A DNA stretch of 64,000 bases from the NCBI GenBank assembly GCA_965203265.1, contig CBDBBV010000002.1, positions 1,798,001 to 1,862,000 of the forward strand, written 5' to 3'. The position numbers and the translations under genes are program-made. The notes under the pieces were generated by a model, which saw nothing but the letters and a program-made list of their open reading frames with translations, was not told the origin of the DNA and ran no database searches. The stretch is from JAHRAW01 sp965203265. GTDB taxonomy: Bacteria > Pseudomonadota > Gammaproteobacteria > Arenicellales > Poriferihabitantaceae. This document shows, piece by piece, positions 8,587 through 17,480 of the stretch (position 1 is its first letter; each line of letters begins with the position of its first letter).

Positions 8587-11238
8587 ATGGGTAGATCGTC
8601 AAGCAGCGCCGCCGCCACCGGAGAGTCCGGCAAGGCTCTGATCATCGCCGAAAAGCCCTCGGTGGCGCGCGACATCGCCCGCGCCCTCGGCGGCTTGCAC
8701 AACAAGGGGGACTTTTTCGAGGGCAGCAACCACGTGGTGGCCGCGGCTCTCGGCCATCTGCTGGAGCTGATCCCCCCCGAAGGCGTCGAGGTCAAGCGCG
8801 GCAAATGGTCGCTACAAAATCTGCCGGTGCTGCCCGACCACTTCGAGCTGGCGCCCATCGCCAAGAGCGAGAGCAAGCTCAAGCAGCTGGCCAGACTGTA
8901 CAAGCGCCGCGACATCGACAGCGTCATCAACGCCTGCGACGCCGGACGCGAGGGCGAACTGATATTCCATTTCCTCATGCGCCACTTCAAGGGCGCCAAA
9001 CCGGTGCGCCGCCTGTGGCTGCAATCCATGACTCCGCAGGCCATCCGTCAGGGATTCGAGAGTTTGCGAGACGGCGGCGAGCTGCTGCCGCTGCAGCGCG
9101 CCGCCGTGTGTCGGGCGGAATCCGACTGGCTCATCGGCATCAACGCGACTCGCGCGATGACCGCGCTGAACTCCGGCGGCGGCGGCTTTTCCCTGACCAC
9201 GGTGGGGCGGGTGCAGACGCCGACTCTGGCCATTCTGGTGGATCGGGAAAAGGAGATACAACGATTCGAACCGCGCGACTACTGGGAAATTCGCGCCACC
9301 TTCGAGATCCCCTCGGGGCAGTACGAGGGACGCTGGATCGACCCCCAACGCCGGACAAGTCGAACGGCCAAAGACAAGGACGCGCACGGCACGGAACGGC
9401 CCGAGCGCATCTGGGACAAGGCGCGCGCCTCGGCCATCGTAGCCAAATGCGAAGGGCGAACCGGCAAAGTCTCCGAAATCACCAAACCGGCGACCCAATC
9501 GCCGCCGCTGCTGTTCGACCTGACCTCCCTGCAACGCGAAGCCAACCGGCGTTTCGGCTTTTCCGCGCGCGCCACCCTCTCCATCGCCCAATCTCTGTAC
9601 GAACGCCACAAGGCGCTGACCTACCCGCGCACCGATTCGCGTGCGCTGCCGGAGGATTATCCGAAAACCGTGGCGAAGATCATGCGCTCTCTCGGCGACG
9701 CCCCCGCCGCGCCTCCACCCACGGCAGAGAACGACCAACCCCAACCGGGCACAATCGGCCACTTCGCCAAACGCGCGCTGGCGAAAAAATACATCAACGC
9801 TCAAGACAAGCGCATATTCAACAACGCGCGCGTGTCCGACCACTTCGCTATCATCCCCACCGGCGAGGTGCCGCGCAATCTCAAACCGCAGGAGCAACGG
9901 GTGTACGAGCTGGTAGCCCGTTGCTTCATCGCCGCCTTCTATCCTCCGGCGCGCTTCCGCAACACCACGCGCCACACCGTGGTCGAGGCGGAGACCTTCG
10001 AGACGCGCGGGCGGGTGATGGTGGAGAGCGGCTGGCTGGAGGTGATGGGGCGGCGGGAGAGTAGCGAGATATTGCCGCCGCTGGCGGTGGCTCCGGAGGA
10101 ATCCGAACAGGCGACCACCATCGCCGTGGAAATGGAGGACAAGCAAACCAAGCCGCCGCCGCGCTACAACGAGGCGACCCTCCTATCCACCATGGAGGGC
10201 GCCGGCAAGCTGATGGAGGACAACGCCCTGCGCGAGGCCATGCAGGGGCGCGGCCTCGGCACGCCGGCGACGCGCGCCTCGATCATCGAGGAGTTGATTC
10301 GGGTTCGCTATGTGCTGCGCGATGGCCGCGAACTGGTGCCGACGCCCAAGGCGGCGACGCTGATTCGCCTGCTGCGCGCCCTCGAAATTCACGAATTGAC
10401 CAAGGCCGAATTGACCGGCGAGTGGGAGCGGAAACTCAAGCAGATGGAAAGCGATGCGTTCTCCGCCGACGAATTCATGCGCCACATCCGCGCCATGGCC
10501 GGCAGCATAGTCGGCGCCGCGCGCGAGTGTGATGTGGATCGGATCGACGGCGAGTACGCGACCCTCGAATCGCCCTGCCCGAAATGCGGCACGCTCGGGG
10601 TGCGCGAGAACTACCGCAAATTCGTCTGCGCCACCTGCGACTTCTCCATGTGGAAGTCCATGGCCGGACGCGAGCTGACTCCGGCGGAAGCCGACCGTCT
10701 GCTGCGCGACAAGCGCCTCGGCCCTCTGGACGGCTTTCGCAGCCGCCTCGGCCGGGAATTCTCCGCCGAAGTGGTCATTCGCGACGATCACAGCGTGAAA
10801 TTCGATTTCGGCGACGACGCCGAGGACGAGGAAGATTCGCAGGATTGCGCAGAGCTCGGCGCCTGCCCCAAGTGCGGCGCGCCGGTGCTGGAAATGACGC
10901 GGCGCTATCCCTGCCGCAATGCGCTGGGGGAAAAGCCCTGCTGCGATTTCAGATTGAGCCGCCACATATTGAGCCGCCCCATCGAGCCCGAAGAGGTGCG
11001 GCAATTGCTCGCCGACGGCAAAACGGAATTGCTGCAGGGCTTCGTGTCCAAGCGCACCAAGCGCAAATTCGCCGCCCACCTGACGCTGGCGCTGGCGCGG
11101 GATGACCAATCCGGCAAACTCGGTTTCGAATTCGCCGAGCGGGAGGGCGGCGGTGCGTCGATCAGGAAGAAAGCGGCGAAGAAAAAGACGGCCGCGAATA
11201 AAAAAACCTCAAAAAAGAAAGCCGCGCGGAATATCTAG
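8587..11238 (+). CDS. topB: DNA topoisomerase III-type (type IA), long form with zinc modules
   Basis: This 883-residue type IA topoisomerase passes single strands to relax or decatenate DNA. The N-terminal Toprim domain begins IIAEKPSVARDIARALGG, the TopB rather than the TopA form, and contains DAGREGE at 118-124. The nucleophile is Tyr346 in ALTYPRTDSR. After about residue 660 come Cys-rich zinc-ribbon repeats (CPKCG, CATC, CPKCGAP), then a short lysine-rich tail (KKAAKKKTAANKK). The start at 8587 follows the smg stop by two bases. Being in the dprA-smg-topB cluster supports the assignment. Confidence 0.9.
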   Translation: MGRSSSSAAATGESGKALIIAEKPSVARDIARALGGLHNKGDFFEGSNHVVAAALGHLLELIPPEGVEVKRGKWSLQNLPVLPDHFELAPIAKSESKLKQLARLYKRRDIDSVINACDAGREGELIFHFLMRHFKGAKPVRRLWLQSMTPQAIRQGFESLRDGGELLPLQRAAVCRAESDWLIGINATRAMTALNSGGGGFSLTTVGRVQTPTLAILVDREKEIQRFEPRDYWEIRATFEIPSGQYEGRWIDPQRRTSRTAKDKDAHGTERPERIWDKARASAIVAKCEGRTGKVSEITKPATQSPPLLFDLTSLQREANRRFGFSARATLSIAQSLYERHKALTYPRTDSRALPEDYPKTVAKIMRSLGDAPAAPPPTAENDQPQPGTIGHFAKRALAKKYINAQDKRIFNNARVSDHFAIIPTGEVPRNLKPQEQRVYELVARCFIAAFYPPARFRNTTRHTVVEAETFETRGRVMVESGWLEVMGRRESSEILPPLAVAPEESEQATTIAVEMEDKQTKPPPRYNEATLLSTMEGAGKLMEDNALREAMQGRGLGTPATRASIIEELIRVRYVLRDGRELVPTPKAATLIRLLRALEIHELTKAELTGEWERKLKQMESDAFSADEFMRHIRAMAGSIVGAARECDVDRIDGEYATLESPCPKCGTLGVRENYRKFVCATCDFSMWKSMAGRELTPAEADRLLRDKRLGPLDGFRSRLGREFSAEVVIRDDHSVKFDFGDDAEDEEDSQDCAELGACPKCGAPVLEMTRRYPCRNALGEKPCCDFRLSRHILSRPIEPEEVRQLLADGKTELLQGFVSKRTKRKFAAHLTLALARDDQSGKLGFEFAEREGGGASIRKKAAKKKTAANKKTSKKKAARNI

Positions 11239-11263
11239 CGCCTCGGCCGCCTCGGCCGCCTCG
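11238..11263. repeat. 9-bp tandem repeat between convergent topB and aminotransferase genes
   Basis: About three copies of a nonamer reading GCCTCGGCC fill the 26 bases between the two stop codons. On the other strand the unit reads CCGAGGCGG. It matches a degenerate 9-bp unit found at five other gene borders in the window. Confidence 0.6.
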
Positions 11264-11264
11264 C

Positions 11265-12392
11265 TCATCCCGCCTCCGCCACGGCGAATTTCACCGACTC
11301 GATAACGCGCGTCTGCTCCTCTTCGCCCAGATAGGGATGAATCGGCAGGCTGAGCACCTGCTCGGCCAGCATTTCCGAAACCGGCAAACCGGCACCGATG
11401 TCGGCGTCGCGGAATGCCGCCTGACGGTGCAGCGGGCGGGGGTAGTACACCACGGTGGGGATGCCCTGCGCCTGCAGATGGGCGCGGATCGCATCGCGCC
11501 AATCGGCGCGCACCGTTACCGTGTATTGCGCCCAGGCGCTGCGCTGGTCGCGCCCGATTCGGGGGGTGCCGACGATGCCTTCGAGTTCGCGCGTGTAGCG
11601 CTCCGCCAGCTGTCGGCGAGCCGCCAATTCGCCCTCGAATATCTTCAACTTGCAGCGCAGCACGGCGGCCTGAATGGTGTCCAAGCGGCCGGTGATGCCG
11701 GTGCGGATGTTGTCGTAGCGGTCGGCGCCCATGCCGTGGACGCGGATGGAGCGGACGATTTCCGCCAGGTCGCCGTGGTCGGTAAAAACCGCGCCGCCGT
11801 CGCCGTAACACCCCAGCGGCTTGGCCGGAAAGAAACTGGTGGCGGCGATGTCGCCGAAGGTGCCCACCTTGCGTTCGCCGAGGGCGGCGCCGAAACTCTG
11901 CGCGCTGTCGGCCAACACGAACAATTCGTGCTCCTCGGCGATGGCGGCGATGGCGGCGTAATCCGCCGGTAGGCCGAACAAGTCCACCGGTATGACGCCG
12001 CGCAGATTCATCCTGCCCTGCCGCCGAATTCGCCGCACGGTTTCGGCGAGCAAATCGGGGTCGAGGTTGAAGCTGTCCTGCCGCACATCGACGAACACCG
12101 GCGTGGCGCCCAGCAGCTGAATCACCTCGGCGGTCGCCACGAAGGTGAAGGCCGGGGCGATGACGGCGTCTCCGGGTTCGATGCGGTATGCCATGAGTGC
12201 CATCAGCAGCGCGTCGGTGCCGCTGGCGGCGGTGATGACGTGTTCGGCGCCGCAGTATTCGGCCAACTCGCGCTCGAGGGCGTCCACTTCCGGCCCGAGG
12301 ATGAATTGGCCGTGCGCCAGCACCGCCTCGATGGCCGCGCGAACATCGTCTCCGATCACCTCGAGCTGGGCATGCAGGTCGACGAATTTCAT
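11265..12392 (-). CDS. DegT/DnrJ/EryC1 family PLP aminotransferase
   Basis: This 375-residue PLP enzyme belongs to the nucleotide-sugar aminotransferases that place an amino group on a keto-sugar. The PLP lysine is Lys191 in SFFPAKPLGCYGDGG; the cofactor-binding SGTDALLMAL and the Asp in VLADSAQSFGA are also visible. It overlaps the phosphopantetheinyl transferase gene by four bases (ATGA), so both are translated together. Similar enzymes are WbpE and WlbC of O-antigen pathways, and the WbpA-like dehydrogenase at 60.4 kb could supply a substrate; that link is inference. The exact sugar substrate is unknown. Confidence 0.88.
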   Translation of the reverse strand: MKFVDLHAQLEVIGDDVRAAIEAVLAHGQFILGPEVDALERELAEYCGAEHVITAASGTDALLMALMAYRIEPGDAVIAPAFTFVATAEVIQLLGATPVFVDVRQDSFNLDPDLLAETVRRIRRQGRMNLRGVIPVDLFGLPADYAAIAAIAEEHELFVLADSAQSFGAALGERKVGTFGDIAATSFFPAKPLGCYGDGGAVFTDHGDLAEIVRSIRVHGMGADRYDNIRTGITGRLDTIQAAVLRCKLKIFEGELAARRQLAERYTRELEGIVGTPRIGRDQRSAWAQYTVTVRADWRDAIRAHLQAQGIPTVVYYPRPLHRQAAFRDADIGAGLPVSEMLAEQVLSLPIHPYLGEEEQTRVIESVKFAVAEAG

Positions 12393-13285
12393 CGCGCGCC
12401 AGCCACTAGCGGGGCGTCCGGAACCAGCCGCCAAGTCTGCAGATCCTCGTCGGCGGCGGTGCCGTCGTACACCAGCGCGGCCACGCCGGAGAACGGGGGG
12501 ACGAGCTGAATTCCGTGCAGTGTCCGTCGCTCGTCCCCGCCGGGCGCGGCCTTGAACAGCCCGGCCACCTCGCAATGCCAAGTGGGGGAATGGATGTCGA
12601 TGAACACCGGCACTTGCGCGAGGAAATAGCGGATGCCGACGCCCAGCGCCTTGCCGAATGCTTCCTTGCGCGTCCAGCAGGCGAGCATGGCGAGATCGCG
12701 CTGCGGCGGCGGTACGGCGCGCCAGCAACGCCGCTCGGCGGGCGTCAGCTTGCGCTTGGCCAGCAACGCCGCGTTGATTCGGCGCGGCGCGGTTTCCACA
12801 TCGATGCCCACCTGCCGATTCCAAGCGAAGGCGTACAGCGCTTGGTCGCCCGATAGTGTGTAGTTGAAGCAGAGTTGGCCGGCGGCTGAGCGGTTGCCCA
12901 GAGCGGGCTTGCCGCCGACTCCGTTGGTGATCGCGAGCTGGTCGTTGGCGATGCCGCTGTAGGCGGACAGCAGTAGTCTCATGCCGATTCGCCCGCCGAG
13001 ATACATCGCCCGCCGCCGCGGATCCTGATGCAGATCGCCGCGGCGCAATTCCGCCGCAGTCAAGCAGGTTGCGCCGACCTGCAAGCGCAACGGCGCGAGG
13101 TGCACAGCCCACAGGTGGATTTGGTTCGGCGACAATTTCGGCGCCGCCTCCTTGAGGGAACGCGGCGTCCAGCGGGGGGCGACAGCGGCTACTCCGCCTA
13201 AGCCGCCTAAGTCGCCGAAGTCGTCGATTTCGCTGATTCCACCGGCGCTCTCGGCGGGCGGACGCACCGCCGCGTGGCGTGTCAT
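12389..13285 (-). CDS. Sfp-type 4'-phosphopantetheinyl transferase
   Basis: The 298-residue protein matches the Sfp/AcpT superfamily, which moves the phosphopantetheine arm of CoA onto carrier proteins. Key motifs are VGIDVETAPRR (magnesium-binding Asp and Glu) and CWTRKEAFGKALG (WxxKEA). The N-terminal LSPNQIHLWAVHLA resembles Sfp starts, but about 45 extra residues precede it, encoded partly by 9-bp repeats. The ATG at 13285 overlaps the previous stop in ATGA. No carrier protein or synthase gene is visible nearby, so the target is unclear. Confidence 0.88.
   Translation of the reverse strand: MTRHAAVRPPAESAGGISEIDDFGDLGGLGGVAAVAPRWTPRSLKEAAPKLSPNQIHLWAVHLAPLRLQVGATCLTAAELRRGDLHQDPRRRAMYLGGRIGMRLLLSAYSGIANDQLAITNGVGGKPALGNRSAAGQLCFNYTLSGDQALYAFAWNRQVGIDVETAPRRINAALLAKRKLTPAERRCWRAVPPPQRDLAMLACWTRKEAFGKALGVGIRYFLAQVPVFIDIHSPTWHCEVAGLFKAAPGGDERRTLHGIQLVPPFSGVAALVYDGTAADEDLQTWRLVPDAPLVAGAR
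13192..13236. repeat. Degenerate 9-bp tandem repeat inside the PPTase N-terminal coding region
   Basis: Five nonamers read CCGCCTAAG, CCGCCTAAG, TCGCCGAAG, TCGTCGATT and TCGCTGATT. They encode the low-complexity IDDFGDLGGLGG stretch near the transferase N terminus. The unit resembles the other 9-bp repeats of this window. Confidence 0.6.
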
Positions 13286-13512
13286 CCGCCGAAACCGGGA
13301 CGGAAGTTGTTGATTCGCAACAACGCGGTTTCCTCGGCGGCGGCATCCAAGCCGAGACGCTTCTTTTCCAGAATGCGGTGTTGCAGCCCCTGCCGGTCGA
13401 ACAGGTAGGTCGCGCTTCCCTGATGCAATTCCACCACGAAACCCTCCCCCGGCAGATTGTATATGCCGCCGAGTTCGGTCTTTTCGCTGAGATCTACGGT
13501 GATCGCGGGCAT
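13282..13512 (-). CDS. Small protein of unknown function
   Basis: I do not recognise this 76-residue protein. It is soluble and fairly charged, begins MPAITVDLSEKTELGG, has a central EKKRLGLDAAAEE helix-like segment and ends NNFRPGFGG. The stop overlaps the phosphopantetheinyl transferase start by four bases, and that gene in turn overlaps the aminotransferase gene, so it heads a three-gene translationally coupled unit. The coupling is the best evidence that it is real. It could be a small partner of one of the two enzymes; nothing in the sequence proves it. Confidence 0.7.
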   Translation of the reverse strand: MPAITVDLSEKTELGGIYNLPGEGFVVELHQGSATYLFDRQGLQHRILEKKRLGLDAAAEETALLRINNFRPGFGG

Positions 13513-13597
13513 AGTTTCTTCGGATGAATTCGGGTGCGCGGGGGTTTTGAGGGACGCGAATTATAATCCATCTGCGACGCCTTCCGAATTGGCAATT

Positions 13598-13606
13598 TGC
13601 TAGAAT
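13598..13606 (+). promoter_or_regulatory. Probable extended -10 promoter of the Pcm-like gene
   Basis: TGCTAGAAT (13598-13606) is an extended -10 element followed by GCCGCC. It lies 37 bases before the ATG at 13643, in the divergent gap. No clear -35 box is present. Confidence 0.4.
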
Positions 13607-13642
13607 GCCGCCGACATCGACCGACCGCAACCGAGACAGAAC

Positions 13643-14293
13643 ATGGATTACGAAACCGCGCGCGCCAACATGATCGAGCAGCAAATTCGCCCGTGGAATG
13701 TGCTGGCGACGCAGACTCTGGACGCCCTCAAGCGCATTCGCCGGGAGGATTTCGTGCCCGCCGAATGCCGCCATCTGGCGTTCGCCGATGTGCAAATCCC
13801 GCTTGGCGGCGGCGAGGTCATGCTGGAACCCAAGGTGGGCGCACGCATGATGGAATCCCTGCAACTCGGCGGCGACGATGCGGCGCTGGTGGTCGGCGCC
13901 GGTAGCGGCTATCTGGTCGCCCTGCTGGCGTCGGTGTGTTCACAGGTTACCGCCGTGGAAATCGATGCGCGACTGCTGGCGCAAGCGCGCCGCAATCTGG
14001 ATCGCGCCGCCATCGATAATGCTACGCTGGAAGATGGCGATGCCCACGCCGGCTGGGGCGATGCAGGGCAATTCGACGCCATTCTCATCAGCGGCTCGCT
14101 ACCGCAGATCACCGCTGCGTGGTTCGCCGCGCTCGCCGAGGGTGGCCGTCTGGTCGGCATCGAGGGGAATCTGCCGGCTATGGAGGTGGTGTGCTACCGC
14201 AAAACCGGTGGCAGCATCGCGCGCCAATCGCTGTTTGAAACCGCGGCGCCGCGCTTGCGCAACGTCGTGGAAAAAATCGAGTTCCAATTCTGA
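13643..14293 (+). CDS. pcm: Protein-L-isoaspartate O-methyltransferase family protein
   Basis: This 216-residue SAM-dependent protein belongs to the PCMT family, which repairs isoaspartyl residues. The N terminus (NMIEQQIRPWNVL, IRREDFVP) and LEPKVGARMMESL are typical of the variant encoded next to tolC in gammaproteobacteria. The SAM motif reads VVGAGSGYLVALLAS. Classical Pcm has a TGSGYQ-type loop; the divergence means repair activity is not assured. It ends 12 bases before tolC and is probably co-transcribed with it. Confidence 0.85.
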   Translation: MDYETARANMIEQQIRPWNVLATQTLDALKRIRREDFVPAECRHLAFADVQIPLGGGEVMLEPKVGARMMESLQLGGDDAALVVGAGSGYLVALLASVCSQVTAVEIDARLLAQARRNLDRAAIDNATLEDGDAHAGWGDAGQFDAILISGSLPQITAAWFAALAEGGRLVGIEGNLPAMEVVCYRKTGGSIARQSLFETAAPRLRNVVEKIEFQF

Positions 14294-14305
14294 GTTCCAT
14301 TTCCG

Positions 14306-15625
14306 ATGAAAACAACGCAACCCAATTCACTTCGCCGCCTGACCATCGCCACCGTCCTGCTGACACTGACGCTGGCAGCGCCCAGCGTCGGTCGCGGCGA
14401 CGATCTGTGGGACATCTACCAAATCGCGCTGGAGCACGACGCCACCTACCGCGCCGCCAGCCACGAATACGAAGGCGCCAAACTGCGCCTGCCGTTGGCC
14501 AAAGCCGCGCTCAACCCGTCCCTCGCCTTGACCGGCTCGGCCGGCTGGGCACGCAGCGACTCCACCGGCAGTTCGGTTACCGACGACGAAAGTCAGCTCG
14601 ACCTGAACGCGACCCTGCCGCTCTACGATCCCACCCTGAGAAGGGAAGTCGATCAGGCCGAATTCGAGGTGGAGCGCGCTCGCGTCCAATTCGAGCAATC
14701 TCGCAACGAACTCATCCTGCGAGTGGCCGATCGCTATTTTCAGCTGCTAGCGGCGCGCGCCAACGCGGATGTGGCGCGGCGGCAGAAAGTAGCCATTCAA
14801 CGGCAGCTGGATCTCGCCTCGGAACGCCTCAACGTCGGCTTGGGCACTCGCACCGATCTGTACGACGCCGAGGCGCGCTTACAGCAGGCGGTCGCCGACG
14901 AGATTCAAGCGAACAACGCCATCGACAATGCGGTACAGGCGCTCAAACAGGTCATCGGCACCACCCCCGAGGCGTTGACGCCCCTCGACAAGGATGCGCC
15001 GTTGCAACCGCCCGTTCCGAACTCGGCGGAGGTCTGGGTCGAACGAGCGCTCACCCACAATCTGGCGTTGCGGGCGGCCGACTTCGATCTGCAAATCGCC
15101 GACGCCGAAATCGAAAAACAAAATGCCGCGCGCTGGCCCACCATCGGCCTGAGCGCCAACCAACGGCGGCGAAACAGCACCGACGGGGTAGTCAATTCCA
15201 CCACCTTCGGCGCGACCTTGAACTGGCCGCTGCGTTTGGACAAGGCAATACAGCTCAAAACCAAGCAAGCCGCATTGCAATACAACGCCGCCGAGCAATC
15301 CAGAGAATCTCTCAAACGGCAGGTGGAAGCCGACACCATCTCGGCCTACCTAGCGGTGGTCAGCGGCATCAGTCAGGTAACCGCCCTATCCGAGGCGGTA
15401 CGCGCGGGCGCCAACGCGGTGCAGGCAAAGGACGAAGGCTTTCGCGCCGGCCTGACCACCAATCTGGATGTACTCGACGCCCAACGGGATCTGGCGAGAT
15501 CACGCACGGATTATCTGAGCGCGCGCTATGCCTTTATTTTGTCGGTGCTGCGTTTGGAGCAGGCGGTGGGGGATTTGGATGAGGGGGATGTGAAGCGGGT
15601 CAATGGTTGGTTGGTGGAGAAATAA
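14306..15625 (+). CDS. tolC: TolC family outer membrane efflux protein
   Basis: TolC trimers form the outer-membrane channel for type I secretion and RND efflux. The 439-residue protein starts with a signal peptide (to about residue 31, ending near APSVGRG), followed by the two outer membrane efflux protein repeats: long helices with YDPTLRREVDQAE in the first half and FGATLNWPLRLDKA in the second. GLGTRTDLYDAEARLQQA and AGLTTNLDVLDAQRDLARSR are the paired family motifs. No partner inner-membrane or adaptor gene is nearby. Confidence 0.94.
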   Translation: MKTTQPNSLRRLTIATVLLTLTLAAPSVGRGDDLWDIYQIALEHDATYRAASHEYEGAKLRLPLAKAALNPSLALTGSAGWARSDSTGSSVTDDESQLDLNATLPLYDPTLRREVDQAEFEVERARVQFEQSRNELILRVADRYFQLLAARANADVARRQKVAIQRQLDLASERLNVGLGTRTDLYDAEARLQQAVADEIQANNAIDNAVQALKQVIGTTPEALTPLDKDAPLQPPVPNSAEVWVERALTHNLALRAADFDLQIADAEIEKQNAARWPTIGLSANQRRRNSTDGVVNSTTFGATLNWPLRLDKAIQLKTKQAALQYNAAEQSRESLKRQVEADTISAYLAVVSGISQVTALSEAVRAGANAVQAKDEGFRAGLTTNLDVLDAQRDLARSRTDYLSARYAFILSVLRLEQAVGDLDEGDVKRVNGWLVEK

Positions 15626-15654
15626 TCCGCCAAATCGATTTTCCGAACCACACC

Positions 15655-16026
15655 ATGGCCGCCATACCCGATTTTACCAATGCCGAAATCGCCGCCGTGC
15701 GCGGGATGTTGGTTCAGTGTTGCCGTCGGGATGTGTTGATTCATCTTGCCGATGGCGAATTTTCCCTTGAAGACGATGGCGCGGTCGGCTGCCCGACTGT
15801 GTATTGGAATGAGCGGGGCGCCAATTTCATCGTCTTCAAATGTGCGGCGGATCGCTACCGCGCGCGGTTTTTCTATACGCCGCACGAGCACTTCGGCAGT
15901 GGAATCGGCGAGTGCGACGATCCCGGCGAATGCGTGCGCGCGGTGCTGCAGGCCCAAGCGGAGCATGAGCGCGCGAGCGAGCGGGACGCCGAATCGCGGC
16001 GGGTGACTGCCCGAACCCATCCATGA
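15655..16026 (+). CDS. Conserved-looking hypothetical protein upstream of pfp
   Basis: This 123-residue protein is not recognised. It begins MAAIPDFTNAEIAAVRGML and contains DGEFSLEDDGAVGCPTVYW and FFYTPHEHFGSGIG, with no signal peptide or membrane segment. Its stop overlaps the pfp start by four bases (ATGA), which suggests coupling to PPi-phosphofructokinase synthesis. The start at 15655 is preferred over one 16 codons earlier because the earlier one abuts the tolC stop region without conserved-looking residues. No function can be assigned. Confidence 0.7.
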   Translation: MAAIPDFTNAEIAAVRGMLVQCCRRDVLIHLADGEFSLEDDGAVGCPTVYWNERGANFIVFKCAADRYRARFFYTPHEHFGSGIGECDDPGECVRAVLQAQAEHERASERDAESRRVTARTHP

Positions 16027-17288
16027 GCGGCAAGCGAAACGCCTTCTACGCCCAGTCCGGCGGCGTTACCTCGGTGATCAACGCCAGCGCCGCCGGAGTG
16101 ATCGAAACGGCGCGGCGGCATCGGCGGCGCATCGGCGCACTCTACGCCGGGCGAGACGGCATCATCGGCGCCCTCACCGAGAGCTTGATCGACACCACCC
16201 AAGAAAGCACCGCGACCATCCGCAAACTGCGCCATACACCGGCCGGCGCCTTCGGCTCGTGCCGCTACAAGTTGCGCAGTTTGGAGGACAGTCGGCGCGA
16301 GTACGAGCGCCTGATCGAGGTGTTTTCGGCGCACGACATCGGCTATTTCCTGTACAACGGCGGCGGCGACTCGGCGGACACCTGCCTCAAGATCTCCCAA
16401 CTGTCGCGCAGCATGGGCTACCCGCTGCAGGCGATTCACATCCCCAAGACCGTGGATAACGATCTGGCGGTAACCGACAATTGTCCCGGATTCGGCTCGG
16501 TGGCGAAGTACATCGCCGTTTCCACTCGGGAGGCCAGTTTCGATGTGGCTTCCATGGCGCGCACTTCCACTCGGGTGTTCGTGCTCGAGGTCATGGGCCG
16601 CCACGCCGGATGGATCGCGGCGGCGGGCGCCATGGCGTCGGACGATCTCGTCAAGATTCCGGTGATCGTGTTGTTCCCTGAGATTCCGTTCGATCGCGCA
16701 AAATTTCTGGCGGAGGTGGAGCGCAAGGTGCAAACCCACGGCTATGTCTCGGTGGTGGTGTCCGAAGGGGTGCGCCACGCGGACGGCGGCTTCCTCTCCG
16801 AGCAGGGCTTGGTGGACGCCTTCGGCCACGCCCAGCTGGGCGGAGCGGCGCCGGTGGTGGCGCAGATGGTGAAGGCGGATCTGGGCTACAAGTATCACTG
16901 GGCGGTGGCGGATTATCTACAAAGATCGGCGCGGCATATCGCCTCGGCAACCGATGTGGAGCAGGCATTCGCGGTCGGGCAAGCGGCGGTGGAAATGGCC
17001 CTGGCCGGCGACAATGCGGTGATGCCGGCCATCGTGCGCGTGGGCAATCGCCCGTATCGCTGGAAGATCGCCGCCGCCGATCTGGCGGAGGTGGCCAATG
17101 TGGAGAAAAAGATGCCGCGCGATTTCATCAGCCAAGATGGTTTCGGCATCACCCGAAAATGCCGGGCGTATCTCGCGCCGCTCATGGCGGGCGAGGATTA
17201 TCCGCCGTATCGCAATGGGCTGCCGGATTATGCGCGGTTGAAGAATGTGCCGGTGGTTAGGAAACTTGAGACGGAGTTTGCGTTGTGA
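16023..17288 (+). CDS. pfp: PPi-dependent 6-phosphofructokinase
   Basis: This 421-residue enzyme phosphorylates fructose 6-phosphate reversibly with pyrophosphate instead of ATP. The phosphate-donor loop reads GGGDS (113-117), with Asp where ATP enzymes have Gly, and PKTVDND (141-147) has the Lys typical of PPi users (PGTIDND in ATP enzymes). MGRHAGW is the sugar-phosphate motif. It overlaps small genes on both sides. A membrane pyrophosphatase gene (hppA) lies 3.8 kb away facing it, so both ends of PPi metabolism are encoded here. Confidence 0.93.
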   Translation: MSGKRNAFYAQSGGVTSVINASAAGVIETARRHRRRIGALYAGRDGIIGALTESLIDTTQESTATIRKLRHTPAGAFGSCRYKLRSLEDSRREYERLIEVFSAHDIGYFLYNGGGDSADTCLKISQLSRSMGYPLQAIHIPKTVDNDLAVTDNCPGFGSVAKYIAVSTREASFDVASMARTSTRVFVLEVMGRHAGWIAAAGAMASDDLVKIPVIVLFPEIPFDRAKFLAEVERKVQTHGYVSVVVSEGVRHADGGFLSEQGLVDAFGHAQLGGAAPVVAQMVKADLGYKYHWAVADYLQRSARHIASATDVEQAFAVGQAAVEMALAGDNAVMPAIVRVGNRPYRWKIAAADLAEVANVEKKMPRDFISQDGFGITRKCRAYLAPLMAGEDYPPYRNGLPDYARLKNVPVVRKLETEFAL

Positions 17289-17473
17289 CTTTGCAGCGGG
17301 CACGGGAATTGTTGAAGGTGCAGGTGGGTTTTGGCGGGGGGTATAACCGTCAGTCGGCCAAGTTGATACTCGACGAGGTGGCACGCGAGCATGGGCGGGG
17401 GGCGGCGGATGAGTTGATTTTGGAGTTGGGGTTGGATGGGGTTTTTGGGTTTGAGGTTGGGGAGGGGGGTTGA
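17285..17473 (+). CDS. Small protein coupled to pfp (unknown function)
   Basis: A 62-residue frame begins with GTG inside the pfp stop (GTGA overlap). It begins MTLQRARELLKVQVGFGGG and contains the helix-like SAKLILDEVAREHGRGAADELI. The N-terminal half looks protein-like; the last 15 residues are Gly-rich and come from a G/T-rich run. The gene ends eight bases before the stop of the convergent nuclease gene, where the base composition drops abruptly, so its 3' end could have been reshaped when the island arrived. I do not recognise the family. Confidence 0.55.
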   Translation: MTLQRARELLKVQVGFGGGYNRQSAKLILDEVAREHGRGAADELILELGLDGVFGFEVGEGG

Positions 17474-17480
17474 GGGTGGT

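Noticed and set aside
11265..13346. A 693-codon minus-strand frame that appears to extend the aminotransferase N terminus
   Set aside because: The extra 318 codons are Arg-rich and overlap the phosphopantetheinyl transferase in another frame; the conserved aminotransferase start is at 12392.
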